Shown here: positions 1 to 12,800 of the stretch, piece after piece | How the letters are laid out: each line of letters starts with the position of its first letter | How positions within the stretch are numbered: position 1 is the stretch's first letter | The notes under the pieces: model-generated | The model's input: the letters and a program-made list of their open reading frames with translations, nothing else | Databases searched by the model: none | What the model was told of the DNA's origin: nothing | Translations under genes and position numbers: made by a program | DNA from: Stropharia rugosoannulata | Taxonomy: Eukaryota > Basidiomycota > Agaricomycetes > Agaricales > Strophariaceae | DNA: 64,000 bases | Direction of reading: 5' to 3' | Assembly: GCA_028532985.1 (NCBI GenBank) | Contig: JANCIK010000008.1 | Location: 2,108,001-2,172,000 of the forward strand

Positions 1-2175
1 CTAACACCAATAAACTGCTGTTGAAGGCCGCAAGGTCTGTACGACGCGTCGAAGTAGAATAGACCCTTCTTTTCGTCAACGCGTAGGAAGGTGGCCACGT
101 CTTCGAAGTTGGGAAGAGTAGCAGACAGACCAACGAGACGTACATACTCTGACGTCTGCTCCATGCGCCTGATTGTCCTTGCCACAATACTCTCCAGTAC
201 AGGTCCACGCTCGTCATGCAACAAATGAATCTCATCAATAATGATAAGGCGAACGAGATTCGTGTAACTGGTGTCGGTCTGCTTGCGCGTGATGACGTCC
301 CATTTCTCCGGGGTCGTGACAATGACCTGGGTTTCCGCAATCTGCTGCTTGGTCATTTGCGAATCTCCAGTAAGTTCACCGACTTTCACGCCAAACACCT
401 TGAGGCGCTGCGTGAAATTGCCAACCATCTCCTGCACAAGAGCCTTCATAGGGGCAATATAGACAATCTTGAAGGCATCAAGATCGAATTCACCAGTCTC
501 CTCGTTGCGGTGCTTCCCGAGTTCATTGAGGATGGTCAACATGGCGACATTAGTCTAGAGGGATGAAATTTAGCATATATACACGTGAAAAAATTGTTCC
601 ACGAACCTTTCCAGCACCAGTAGGCGCACAAAGCAGGATTGGTTCATCCGTGCCGAATGCGATGGGGAACAGCTTGCTTTGCACGCGATTCAGTTTAGGA
701 ACGGTGAAAGCCTCGCGCGCCCACGCAGGTAGAGAGGAGATGGGCACGGTTTCACCATCAGTAGTGGGCTTTTGCTTAGGTGCGGGAACGTGAATCTCTT
801 CGTAGCCCTTCTTGGCGCGCTTGAAAGAGCCGTCTGGGAGCTTGCACTTCTTATTTGACATGAGATGTCCGCCCTGAGAAAAGGCCATACTCTCCAAGTC
901 TACGGTCTTTTTAGGCTGCACCGTCGACCCGGGTGCAAGGGTGGCCGTCTTCGGTACAGTAGGCTTTTCGTCAACGTCCATCGCGTCGGACGCGGCAGGT
1001 TTCGATTGTCTATCGCCTGCAAGCTCCCGGAGAATCCATCCGAGGCCCTTCTCGCGCATGGCCACCTCAACGTTGACGCGCTCATCCGCGTCACTGCGCA
1101 TGAGTTTCGTGCACCATACAACAACGTCACGGTTTTTGAGGAACTTGGTTGTGATGTTGAAGCTCTGGTAGTCAAATAGTTCCATAAGCTGATTTTCACA
1201 ATCACGGGCGCTTGATTCGGATCCAAGGATGGTAAGCACAGACGCTGCTTTGTCGGCGGCGGTGACAGGGTCAGGATAGATTTCAGATATCTGACGTTGC
1301 ACCCAGAAGCCGTCGATTGAGTGTGGTGAAACTATGTCTTTCTCGGCCTTGACTTTGGTATCCTTCGATGACTCGCCCCCGATGACGAGGTCCTCTTCCT
1401 CCTCAACAGGTGCTTCTGGTGCATCGTCTGCCTTCTCCTCGTCCTCTTCGTCTTCATCAGAGTCCTCGCGAATCTCATAACCCTCATCATCCTCTTCTTC
1501 CTGCTCCTCCTCGTCGAAGACGACAGCAACACCACCCTCCTCGTCAATCTCCGCGTCCTTGCGCTCCTGGTCTGGGTCGGCCATGGTCTCGTCCTCCGCA
1601 TTATAGTCGGTGATTTTCTTCGACAGGTTGACGAATTGTGCAAACGCCTCGCTCGTAATAGGGCCAATGACGGTCTCGATATCCTTCTTTTTGTCAAAGT
1701 CCTTCATGTTCTCACTTTTGAGCGTCTCCAGCACGGCGTCGGTGGCGCTTCGCAGCACGTCTTGCGCCGCACCCTCCAGCGTGTTGTGCACAGCGGAGAG
1801 AATGAGTTCGTACACCTGCCGCGTCTCTGCGGTGCGTGGGCGGTACGTCAGGCCCTCCACGTCCTGCGTCGCTTCGAGAATGTCTGCATAACCGAATCCA
1901 GGCAGGTCAGCCTTGCGTCTTGAAGGCCCCCGCTCGACACCTTCAGCCCCCTCCGCTGCCGCTCGTCGTTTCTTCTTGTCGACGTCCTTCGGTGCCTGGC
2001 GTATAACTCGGGAGCCCATGTCTTTGGGGTCAATACGGCCTGCAAGAGATACAGGAGCGCCATCTGGTTCTTTGTCGCGTCGTGGCAGGTCATGGCGGTT
2101 TGTCGTCAGGACCAGCGACGAGATGGCCCCGTAGTTGTAACCCGAAAGGTCAGGTTTTCCAGGTCTCCCAGACAT
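1..2175 (-). CDS. BRR2: Pre-mRNA-splicing helicase Brr2 (N-terminal part, runs off window)
   Basis: Encodes the N-terminal part of the U5 snRNP Ski2-like RNA helicase that unwinds U4/U6 during spliceosome activation. Two exons are visible: 2175-607 and 555-1, split by a 51-nt intron (556-606, donor GTTCGT, acceptor TAG) placed directly after the Walker A lysine. Seen motifs are APTGAGK|TN (motif I), APMKALVQE (Ia), TTPEKWD (Ib), the family's DEIH box inside [15 protein letters not shown], and [13 protein letters not shown] (III). Upstream lies the Brr2-type N-terminal region with a long Glu/Asp-rich stretch around residues 200-260. I chose the start [15 protein letters not shown] at 2175 because the family begins close to this point; an in-frame ATG at 2211 would add 12 unlike residues. 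The rest of the first helicase cassette, both Sec63 domains and the second cassette lie outside the window. Confidence 0.96.
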
Positions 2176-4998
2176 AATGTAGGGGTTGGTTAGGGAATTA
2201 CAGAAAAGCAATCATGTTCAGCAGAATTTCTGACGAGTCAGGCGGACTTCCAATTTGTGGGGCTCTGCCGAACCACGGCCCCGATGAGGTTAAACGGATC
2301 ATAGATGCCGTTCAAGCTAACTCCATAATCGTAGTTAGCGGGCATGTTATGTTCCCTCTTACAAAGTCCGCTACTTATATTCTTCAAATACTCTTTATCA
2401 AAACGTGAAGAAATAAATAAATTTGAAAGGCTGGACTGCCTTGACGACCAACTTTGCCTCCTCTTGCTCTAATCCATCATAGACATTCACCATAACTTTC
2501 GTCCGCAACCTTACCGTTTAATATCTCAACGTTTTTTATGCTTACACCCAGGCTTAGTATAGGATCGTCTTAGAATGCGAGGGAACGTGAAACAAACGTA
2601 ACAGGACTATTGACTGGTGCTACGACTTGGCCACGACTCGGACGTCGACGACATGCAACTCTTCTGATTCCTGTTAGCTCCTCTCTCTTGAGCAGATTAT
2701 TATATCTCGGTATGAATCACACATACGCTTTTGGCTACTTTCCAAGAACTTCAGAGCACGTATCTCCTCTCCTGAGTCTCAAACGCTGGACCACGATATC
2801 ATACCATCACAACGTCTGGAGAAAGCGGATGCTCTCATATGACATGTTGTCTTAGTGCCCTTAAGAGAATTTCTCTGTCCGTGCTAACGCTACCACGCCT
2901 TATCGCTACACCTTACCCGAAGATGTTCAATTCCCTCCAGTCGCTATGCTCCTGGTAGGTGCTTCGCTCTTACTAACCATGACGTCCAGAAATATCCTAT
3001 GCGCAGTCCCGCACGCTCAAACACCCATGTCCACAGCGCACCACCGACACCTGCTGACCAGCTACATCTGCCCTGTACCGACTCAATCCGGCCGACTCTG
3101 CGAAGTGACCAATCAGACTACATGCAGTACTGAAACTGTACACAAGAAATTCTGAGATTCGACCAAAGCGCACGCAGATGAACCCTAAACGGTGCAAGTG
3201 ACAAATAGGACCAACTGTGCATCTCCTCAGGCTAATCGCAAGGCGGAAGTCATCAGCCAGCAAGAGTCTCGATGCCAAGGAAAGCTGTTTTGTGATACAC
3301 AGTGGATGCATGCACGGTTTAAAGCACAGATCCTGTTACTTTCATGCTACTCAAAGTAGACATCCGCTCCAGGTCATTTTCTTCTCAGCATAGAGTCTAT
3401 ATTATGCCCCAACGCCCACGAAGCCTAATTTAAAACAGGCACCATCCCCAACTTTAACCTGTCCTCCAATGCTCACAAAGACCAAAAATACAAGACATCC
3501 AAAATTAAAGCGAACGAACATAACTTTGTCTGGTCCAGTCTATCAATATCGCTCTGGTTATACTAGTACTGACTTGAGGGCTAGTGCTATAATTGAACAA
3601 CGCTATAAAATAGAATACGGCTTTAGTTGAACGTCGAATTGCCTTCTAGCCATCTATTTCTGCACTCTGCGCGTGTGCACGCACGCATATAGGCTGTGTA
3701 CGGTACGCACCAGAAATCAGAACACACACATGTCCAATAAACTTCTGCTCCCATACACACCACGCGCCGACGACTTCTGACATGCACGCCTGCTGCGGCA
3801 GAGTGCGCATACACGACGGCGACGCCTCCCCGCGGTACGGCGCGCTCCCATCCCGGATTTCATTTGAGGACTCTCTAGCTCTAATTATGTAGCTTCCAAT
3901 CGGGACGTCATCAATATTCCACAGAGTCAAAGCCGGAGCCAGAAACAGCTTTACTGTTCCCTCTTTAAACCTCGGAGCAGCGGGGCGGGCGGGTAGGACT
4001 GTAGGACACATGAGTTTTTGGACACCACGGGAATGGGATTGATTGGTCACCCGCCAGTGGCATGGGCACTGTCCGATACGATTTCTCGAGTCTCTGCGCC
4101 TTCCATGCTCCATGTAATGGCAAACTCAAAGATGACATCAAGGCCCTCCGAGAGCATCGCAAGCTGCATATATATGGCATCCATTACCATGGCCAGTAGG
4201 TCGTCCGCCTAACCAACTCAAGGACGTATTAATTAACGATCAATCAGGTCAAGCTTGACTTATGTACTTAGCTTGACATACCGCGGTACTCCGGTCCTGC
4301 ACACCCAAGCCGCAAGCGATTCCAGTTTAATTTATGGCATTACTATCTCAAAACATGACAGATAGACTTGATACCCAAATAAAAATGTATGTCAAAGATG
4401 CACACCCCATTTCCAATTTTACTACATAACTTGTAGGTAAGATGACAACATTACATCCTCCGAAAGACCAGAATACCCGCACTTCTACTACAGCGCTTGT
4501 CTAGTAAGCTGTTTTGAAATACACTAAATCCGTGTACGTAGCACCATCCTGCTTTGTAGCGTTGAGTATGCCAAGTGCCCAGTTGACAGTGTGGCATTAG
4601 TATAGAGGCAAGTTAGTGTATCATATGTACAACACTACTAGAGCACTTCCCATCGACCGCCCGTCACGGAGGCCCACCATTCGCAAATTAATCGCAATCG
4701 CAGCTCAAGACAAGAAACCCCGAGGCTGAAGCTAGACCCAGGCTAATAGCCTGATCATGACATCCGAAGTAATGGCGACATACATAGAGTACATACTAAA
4801 GAACCCACTGATCGGCGGCAACCCGAAGTGCTGGAGAGGAGTCAATGTAACTGTAACTGCGTAGTACTACTAGGTGTGTAGTAGTAGCAATTCCGTCCGG
4901 TACATGCAACATTCATATGTATATACTTACCGTCTACTATCTCCACCACGCTTCGAACTTGAAAGAATCGGAAGACGAGCTGCGAAGCAAATTGGAAG

Positions 4999-5030
4999 AC
5001 CCGCACCCGCACCCACACCCGCACCCGCAT
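4999..5030. repeat. Hexamer array (CCCGCA/CCCACA), about 5 units
   Basis: A run of CCCGCA and CCCACA hexamers is read directly from the sequence. It makes alternating Gly/Cys or Pro/Ala strings in the overlapping open frames, which is one reason I do not call those frames genes. Confidence 0.85.
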
Positions 5031-5150
5031 GTTCTGTTCTGAATGGGCCCTCTGTGCCGCACTTTCGGGGGATCCCTCTCCAGGAGGCTCTCCTCGCCCC
5101 CGCGAGCCGCAGCCCGGGCGGCCGCAGTACCGAACACGCTAGGTTCAATT

Positions 5151-5185
5151 CACTTACTTACCACTTACCACTTACCACTTACCAC
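5151..5185. repeat. CACTTAC heptamer tandem repeat
   Basis: CACTTAC/TTACCAC units recur about five times head to tail. The related words CTTAC, TACTTAC and GTAAGTA are scattered widely through 5-15 kb. Confidence 0.85.
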
Positions 5186-5430
5186 CAACGCGGTGCATCG
5201 CAACGCAAATTACACTTATATGGTACTTACCTATAACGAACATGGAAATGTCGAACATACTACTGGGGCCCAGGCCCGGGTTAAGCAAAGTTGACGTTGG
5301 ACACTAGACAGAAGTCACTCTCGCCTTTCATCTTCAAGCTTCAAGCTTCAAGTTTCATCAAGGCACTTACTTACATAGCCTCTCGTCATTCATTTCCCTA
5401 CTACTCGTTTCATTTACCCTTTCATCCCCC

Positions 5431-5478
5431 ATTCAATCCCATTCAATCCCAATCAATCCCACCTCATTCATTCAATCA
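5431..5478. repeat. ATTCAATCCC decamer repeats
   Basis: Two exact copies of ATTCAATCCC are followed by a diverged copy and a shorter ATTCATTCAATC block, within a pyrimidine-rich stretch (5300-5480). Confidence 0.8.
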
Positions 5479-5734
5479 CACACATCTACATATTCATTGA
5501 TGCATTCACTTTTGGGGGCGGGATGGGGTGGCAGTACATACTCACTACATATGATACTGTACCATACTCTAACTTATATCTGTAGTAATCAAAAAAAAAC
5601 GCAAAACCAACCCTCCCCCAAAAAAAACCAAAAAAAGAGAAACCAACAGCAGCAGCAGCGGTACTAACCAACTAACTACACATCGTCCAGAAGCGTCCAG
5701 TCCGTGCCCGTGCCCGTGCTGCTGCAGTACTTAT

Positions 5735-5770
5735 ATCAATATCGATATCGATGTCGATGGCGATGGCGAT
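5735..5770. repeat. Imperfect ATCGAT/GTCGATG hexamer array
   Basis: Consecutive ATCGAT, ATCGAT, GTCGAT, GGCGAT and GGCGAT hexamers are seen. On the minus strand they encode an Ile/Asp string in an otherwise meaningless frame. Confidence 0.8.
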
Positions 5771-6811
5771 TTGGATTCTTTTCGGATTCTTTTTGGATGG
5801 GGATGTGGAAGGAGATGAAATGGGATTGGGAGGAGATGGAAATAGGATTGGGATAGAAAGGAAGATAGGAGGAAATTCATTGGTAATGACAATAGGACAG
5901 GGAGAGAGAGAGAGAGAATGATAATAGGAAACGAGAAGATGATAATAGACAAAAATGAGACGAGAAATGGGAGATGAAACGGTAATTAGGATATACGTTG
6001 GTGTAGTAGACTCACGAGACAAGGGCGAGATATGAGACGAGACGAGACGAGACGGAATAGGAAGTAGAATGAGCGTGTATATGTATGATGTGTGTATATG
6101 TGTGTGGCCTCTATGCAGGCGGGGTGGTATGCATGTACATCGATGCGATTGTGCGGGCCCGAGACGGGCGGGCCGCGGGGAAGAGCTGAGCTGAGCGTGA
6201 AAGTCGTAAGAGGTCGTAAATTGGATTGAATTGAATCTGTGAATATTGCTGGTTTTCTGGGCTGCGCTACGTCGCGTCGTATCGCGTTGCTATGTTGTGT
6301 TGTGTTGTAGATCTGGTGCGCCGTGAATAGTATAGTAGGTAGAATGGCGGCGGGGCGGGCGTAGCGAGGGATGCATGGGTGGGTCGGTGGGTTGGTGGGT
6401 ATGATACAGCGCGCCCGGGGCGGCACGCACGGAGCCAAGAAAAAAGAGAAGAGAAAGAGACAGACCAAGAAAGGAAAGAAGTGTTGAGAAAATAAAAGAG
6501 AAGAGAAGACATTCAAGCCAGGCAAGGACTGGAGCAGTAGGGGATAGACAAGAAACGCAAACAAGGGATGAGACAAAAAAGAGGAAGAAAAAGAAACAAG
6601 AAACAAGAGGAGAGCCGGGAGGAAGAGAAGGAGGGTAGGCATCGTACGTCCATGTCTAGTACGTATAGAGTAATAGACTCAGTATCCTGTCCTGGCACAA
6701 TCCGTGTCCGTGTCCGTGTATAATCCGGTCTTTTTCCTCCTCCTTCATCCTTCAACGTCCTCTCGTCTCTACGTCTCTTCCACTCGTCTTCTAATCATCC
6801 CATCGTCTCCA

Positions 6812-9800
6812 TCACAGCACCTTCACCGCCTCCTTCTCCTTCTCCTTCCCGCGCCACACCGCAAACCGCTTGATCGCGCTCTGCAGCGCACCAAGCCTCC
6901 GCGCACGGCCCTTCACCTTCCCCTCCCCACCACCTCTCGCTTTATCCGCGTTCGCGCTTGCATGTACACCTGCATCGGTCTTAACACCACCACCCACACC
7001 CGAGCCACCATCAACGCCAAACACCGCCGCCGCCGCAGCAGCAGCAGCAGAGGACGACGACGCAGACAAAGACGAGGAAGAGGGCACGAGCGCAGGCGTC
7101 GACGCCGCCATCGCCCTATCCGTGCCAAGCACATAGGGAAGGGAGAGTGGGAGGTGCGCGTCCGACGCGTGTGCGTCGAGCGTCATCGGCGTCGAAGGGA
7201 TTGGCGTCGACGGCGTCATCGGAGTCGACGGCGCATGCGCGGGCACTATGGAGTCAGAACACGAGGGCGTTATCATAGTAACAGGCGCGTGTGTGTGTGC
7301 CGGATCGGACGAAGGCATGCTCAACGCCAACGAGAGCGACAAAGGCTGGAGCAGGCTGTCCAGGTCACCCGCGATAAGGTTGTCTGAAAGCGCGTTGGGT
7401 TTATTATTGCCGTCTTTCGCAGGCAGAGGAGGCGGAGGGAGGGAGCGCCTCGCGAGGGCCATCTTGTCTCGATCTTCATCCGCTTTCGCGCTTTCAATTT
7501 CTTGCGCATCCACCTCGTGAACAGCAAGCAGCTCGCGCACAGGCGAAGCGCGCTCCTCGACGGGCGTCGCAGCGCCCGACATCGGAGGCGTCGGCAGGCC
7601 CTCGAACTTGACCTCTTTCTCCTTCTCCTTCTCCTCATCCACCGCCTTCGCCTTCTCTCCAGGCTCGGCCTTCGCAACAGTCTCAGCCTCAGCCTTGACC
7701 AAAGCCTTACCCTTCTCTCCAGCACCACTCTTCCGCATCACCACACCCTCCCACTCACTCTCACTCGCGCTCTCCCCATTCCCACTAACATCTCCTTCAC
7801 CCTCGCCCTCGCCCTCCGTGCTCCCACTACCACTACCAGGCGGCGGCGTCGGCATCCCGGGCTTCCGTGCGCTCTGCACCTTCCCAACCGGCCGCTCGCC
7901 ATATCTCTCCTTCCTACTACTCGCATTCTTCCCCCTCTCACGCTCGCGCTCACCCTCATCGCTACTCCTCCCACCCTCCTCCGCTTCCTCCTCGTTCCTC
8001 CCGCCCGCACGGCCACTCGCACTACCACTAGCGCGTTGACTCCCGGTACTCTCGTGCCGCACGGCAACATCGCCCGGGCCGACCCACGCGCGGCGCGCTT
8101 CGCTCAACCCAAAGGCAGACGAAGAAGCAGCGGCGTCGAGCGCGCCGAGGACGAGCGCCTCGCCCGTGCTCAGCGGGCGCACGGGTGCGTTTGCATTTGC
8201 GCTGGTGCTCGCGCTCGCACTACCTACGCCCCCGATGGATGATTCAGGTGTGGACGAAAGCCCAGAGGATAAAGGCGGAGTCGTCAATCCCCCCACCGAC
8301 GAAGACAAAGACAGCGAGGCGCTGAGCGCGGATGACGAGAATGAGGTGGATAGAGCTGATACGCTCGCGCTCGACATGGACCTCGACACGGAGGCTGATG
8401 CAGGGACGGATGTGGAGGACATAACTTTTACAGCGCCTCCACCGCGCACGGGCGCACCGAACACGCCGGGCGCGACGAGGTACGGGACGGGGCCTGTGCT
8501 TGTATGCCTTTGATGATGATGGTGTCCATGCGAGCGGCCTTGCTGCTCTCCATGCACTCGCTGCTCTCCTTGTACTTGCTGATCTTGAACCTGCTCGACA
8601 GGAGGAGCATACACCGACGCCCTCTTCCCCGTACCCGTACCCATACCCTCACTCTCCTTGGCACCAGAGCTCCAAAAAGCAGAAAACGCCGAAAAAGCAG
8701 AATACGTCGACGCCCTCTTGTCCGCTCCGCTTCCATTCCCACTTCCATCCTCGAGCCTTGCAGAATCAAGGTCAAGGACCTTGCTCGTGCGGTGCTCGAG
8801 CTCGATCTCCTCGCCACTCGCGGACGCGGAAGTGTTTGCGCTGGTCCCATTAACACCCGCACCGGATCCGGATCCAGAAGCACCCGACGACGAAGAGGAA
8901 GAAGACGACGGACCACCGACGCTCGCGCCGTCCAGCCTTCTATGCCGGCCAGCAGGATATGCGGAGGGCGGCGGGCGGCGTAGGCCTGTACCCGTCGTCC
9001 GTCTGTACGCCGAGGGCGGGGCATTCGGGTTAGCGTTAGCGCTCGAGCTCGAGCTCGAAACGACCTCCTGCTCCTGCTCATTCGCACTGCTTCGGCTTTG
9101 CACAGGGTGCGGTTGTGTAAGATGCGGGCGAGCCGTACCCGCACCCATCCCCGCGCCCGCGCCAGCCCCAGCAAACGCGAGCAAGAACTGCTCGATGCTC
9201 CGTGCGAGCTTGCGCTCCTCGTGCGCACTGCCATACACGTGGTGGTGGTGCCGCGTAGCGGGGAGGACGTGGATGATATGCGCGCGCGGTACGTGCGGCT
9301 CAACATCCTGCGCTTGCGCTTGCTCGTGGCTACTCGTATCCTTCGGGACCGAAAAACCATCCTGGTGGCTCTGCGACTGCCCGTGTTCGTTCGCCGAGTT
9401 TTCGTGCGCGGACGCAGAGGCCGAGGCGAGAGACGCGAAGGAAAACACGGAGAACCGCCAGGACGCACGGCGGCTCGTGCTCGTGCTCGTCATGCCCAAA
9501 GCCGAGGACGCACGGCGCTCGCGCTCCTTCTCAATGCGTACCTGCTCTCTCTCCCTCTCCTTCTCCGCCTTGAAGTGTTCCCTATCCACGCGCGCGCCCG
9601 CTTTCCCGGGTTTCCCAGGGAAAGGCTCGAGGAACCGCGCGCCGAGGGTAGTAACGAGCACGGCGTGCTTGAGGAGGGCCTTGTCCGGGGCGCCGCCTGC
9701 AGGGAGGAAGTTGACGAGGGTGTCGAAGGGGCGCACGAGGCGGTCCAGATCTGCCTCGCTTAAGATGGCGTGTGCCCATGCCTCCTCTGCGGTGCCGGAT

Positions 9801-10769
9801 AGAGGCGAGGAGAAGAGGCCGTCGAGCAGACTAGAGGCAGAGCTGGAGAGGACGGTAGACGCGCGCCGGGCGAGGGCGCGTGCGCGCGAAGGCGTCGCGG
9901 CGCCGTTCGTGTTAGGGCCTGAAGGGAATCCCGGGCCGGCGGTTGAAGCGAGGGAGCCGGCAAAGGAAGAGGAGGGGGAGAAGGGCGCGGGCATGCCGGC
10001 GTGGAAGGAGGCAGGGCGGGATGAGAATGAAGGCATGCCGAGGGAGGGATCGTCGAGGGGCAGCCGGGTGTGTGAGCCCTCGCGAGAGTGGGCAGGGGTG
10101 GGGTAGGCAAGCGGGGTGATGTTGACGGACATGGTGGCAGTGGCAGGCAGGCTTGCGGTGCTGCCGCTTGCGCTTATCGGCACGGATGCCGGGGCGGAAG
10201 GGGGCGCGGAGGGCGAGGAGCCGGAGACGGCGTGGGGCCTGCGGGAGGCGGAGCAGAGGACGGGCTCGGGAACGAGGAACTCGCCTGTTTTAGGGTCCTC
10301 GGCGTACTGCGCGATGCGGGGCGGCGGGGGGCGGGTGGGCGGAGCGTTGCGGGCCGTGCGCGAGCGGGAGGCTGATTTTAGGGCGGGTGCGTCGGGAGCC
10401 TCGAGTGCGGCCCAGCGGGCGGCGGCGCGCTGTGCACGCTCGAGCAGGCTGACGAGGCGGAGGGCGCCGGCATCGTGGACTGCGAGTGGGCCGCGGAGGC
10501 GGAGGATGCGGACTGCAGGGCCCGGGGCGGAGAGAGCGTGTGCGGGGAGGAGGGGCGGGGCGTGAGTTGCGAGGAGGACGAGGGAGTTTGCGAGGTGGGG
10601 CGAGGTGAGGAGCGGGAGCAGCTCGGTCGCCGGGGGCTCTGCAGGGCGTGGTCAGCGATGGAATGAGTTGTGGGTTATGAGACGTACCGCCGAGGACGAG
10701 GATGTGCTGTGGGTGGAGCGGGGGCAGGGCAGGGCTGAGCTGCCAGGGGGGAGGATGGCGGGAGGGCAT
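6812..10769 (-). CDS. Ser-rich low-complexity protein of unknown function (1302 aa)
   Basis: I do not recognise this protein. Two exons: 10769-10688 and 10638-6812, joined over a 49-nt intron (donor GTACGT, acceptor CAG) that keeps frame, giving 1302 residues. The N-terminal 200 residues look globular, with hydrophobic words such as HILVLGG, ANSLVLLATHAP, RILRLRGPLAVHDAGALRLVSLLERAQRAA and ALLKHAVLVTTLGARFLEP (shown here in pieces). Residues after about 350 include HIIHVLPATRHHHHVYG and a helical HEERKLARSIEQFLLAFAG block. The rest is Ser/Ala/Gly/Glu-rich with poly-Ser and poly-Ala runs and many Pro-Thr-Pro sites. The tail is basic and amphipathic (ALQSAIKRFAVWRGKEKEKE). There is no signal peptide or membrane span. 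GC content is far above that of neighbouring genes, so long shadow frames occur on the other strand. Transcription start and upstream exons are uncertain. Confidence 0.72.
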
Positions 10770-12690
10770 GGGAGGAGGGCTGGTGGGTGGTCAGTGTCGA
10801 TTTGGCTCGTGTAATATGCGTCACTCCAGATCCACACTCCCGATCCATCTCACTGTCCCACGGCCCGCTCTCCGCCGGACCCCAGCCGCCCTGCGCCCTT
10901 CCCACTGCCCGTCCATGCCGATGCTGGATACATACATACATCCCAGCCCAGCTGCCCAGCATACCTCCATACATACATTCCCCTCTGCCACTGCCTCTTC
11001 ATCCCTCTTCATGCCTGGGTGCGTCGCACATATCTGAGATATCCCCGCAAGGACAGTCTATGACGTATCCCCGCCTGCACGCCAAGCACCCGCCGCTGTC
11101 GTCCCTGCCGTAACCCCTCGACATCCCTCCCGCCCATCCCTGCCTCCATCCTTGCCCCGAGCAACGTCCTGCCCTGCCCTGCCCATCCATCCATCGCGCA
11201 GCACACCCCACAGAGGCCCTCCGCACGTCCGCGAGCTGCGCGTCGCCGCCTTACCCCCGCCGCTCGCGCGCCCTAGTCTGTTCTAGCGCGCCTGCCTATT
11301 CGCTCGCGCCCCCCGGCCTCCGCCCGCCCGCCGCCTCCCCCGTCCGTGCACCCTCCTCCGACGCCCGGACCCTGCCGTACACACTACCCTCCTCACACCC
11401 ACCAGTCGCCGCCCTACCACCGCTCGCATCCTTAGCGCAGCCCATCTCGTACTAGTCCTCCCTCAATCCGTTTCACCCGTTTCACGCCACCGCACATAAC
11501 TCACGTTATCTCTCTTCTATCCCTCTCGTTTCATCCTCCTCACCCACGTTGATGCGCCGCCCCGCGCTACGCTCTTATCGCCTCCCCGCGACATACTTAC
11601 CATCCATCCGTTCTTCAGGCTCGCCTTTCCTTCTTGCGTATCTGTCCTGTCCGGCCTCACACATCCCCCACTCCACCTTCCTCAATGTACGCCTCCCCCT
11701 GCGCCCCTCCTCGGACCACACACATATTAATTACTTGGCTACATAATAATACCCATTCCATTACCCCACACCTCATTCTCAACGCCTCATTGTCTAAAAG
11801 TCCCTTTTGCCTCCTTGCCTCCATGCCCAGATGCTACCCTGTCCTTCTGGTCACCACGCCATTGTCCGGTGCCCAAAAGGTATGTAAGTAATCCGGCAAG
11901 TAGTATGTACTTAGGTCTTCTGTAAGACTCCCACCTATGTCTTTGTCTTTGTCTCCATCCTACCCTATTCTGTCACGAAATTCCGTGTCTGCAGTCACTA
12001 ATACCAGACTAATTTTATCGTAAATTTAAATTACACAGCTCGCAACGCAACGCACCGCAGTGATAGATTGCGCGATTGTACATACCGCCAACGGTGTCCT
12101 TCTATCATCTACACACGTACTTCTCGACTTCTCCCACTCCCTCTCGCTCGACTCACGAATCCGATGTCACTACTACTTACGTTGACTTGCCGTTCCATGA
12201 TTCCTGGCATTAACCCCGAAAAGGGTCCTGCTAAGCTGCCGCATGTCTGTGCCGGCCAGACCAAGACCCCCCTTCTTTAAAGTTCCAATTCTTTAAAGTT
12301 GACAATCGAAGACATACTTACATGGAAGGTAGCTTATATGTCCGAGGGATATGTAAACGCCATGTCGGAAAAGACAAAGAAGAACAAAATGCCTGCTGGA
12401 ATTTGGTGCGCACATGGTACACAGCACGGCACGGCACTACAGCTGCAGTGTAGTATTCGAGTTTGGTGACTCAGACTCTACGCGTCTAACCTAATACCTC
12501 TGACTACGACTGACTCTACATTTTCGCCGACTAGAGGACGACGCGAGGCGGCTATCATTTCTTTCCTCACCTCACCGGCTTCAACTTACACCAATCATTT
12601 CTCCTGCTCGCTCTCGTCAAAGTGCTATGTATTATGCAAGCGCTAAGCGCTAAGTAGTAGCTGCATATGTAGTAGTAGGCGCGCGCGCTC

Positions 12691-12800
12691 GGTAGGTAGG
12701 TAGGTAGGTAGGTAAGTGTATGTGCCTGTTTCACCAGTGGTACTCACTTGTTTTACCTTACCTTACCTTACCAACGAACCTACCAACGAACCTTACCTAT
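12691..12800. repeat. (GGTA)6 array followed by CCTTA/CCTACC repeats
   Basis: Six GGTA units at 12691-12714 are followed 40 nt later by CCTTACCTTACC and by ACCAACGAACCT repeats. The two blocks are partly complementary and could pair in single strands. Confidence 0.8.

Larger units (their letters stand above)
2176..6811. other. Gene-poor interval with simple repeats and purine tracts
   Basis: No frame here looks like a known protein. The longest open frames (for example 3646-4113 minus and 5986-6642 minus) are low in complexity or have arbitrary composition. The stretch holds several short tandem arrays listed separately, a GC-rich patch at 5040-5130, and plus-strand purine-rich blocks at about 5811-6000 and 6426-6640. 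The promoter of Brr2 must lie just above 2175, and the 3' end of the Ser-rich gene lies below 6812. Confidence 0.6.

Noticed and set aside
3646..4113. 155-codon minus-strand frame
   Set aside because: No recognisable motif, high Arg/Ser/Cys content of chance-frame type, and no supporting introns or neighbours.
5986..6642. 218-codon minus-strand Leu/Phe/Ser-rich frame that looks membrane-like
   Set aside because: The hydrophobic residues come from the pyrimidine-rich minus strand; similar frames appear wherever such tracts occur.
8658..10106. 482-codon open frame on the plus strand opposite the Ser-rich gene
   Set aside because: It is a shadow caused by high GC content; its composition is arbitrary and it has no start context or domain.
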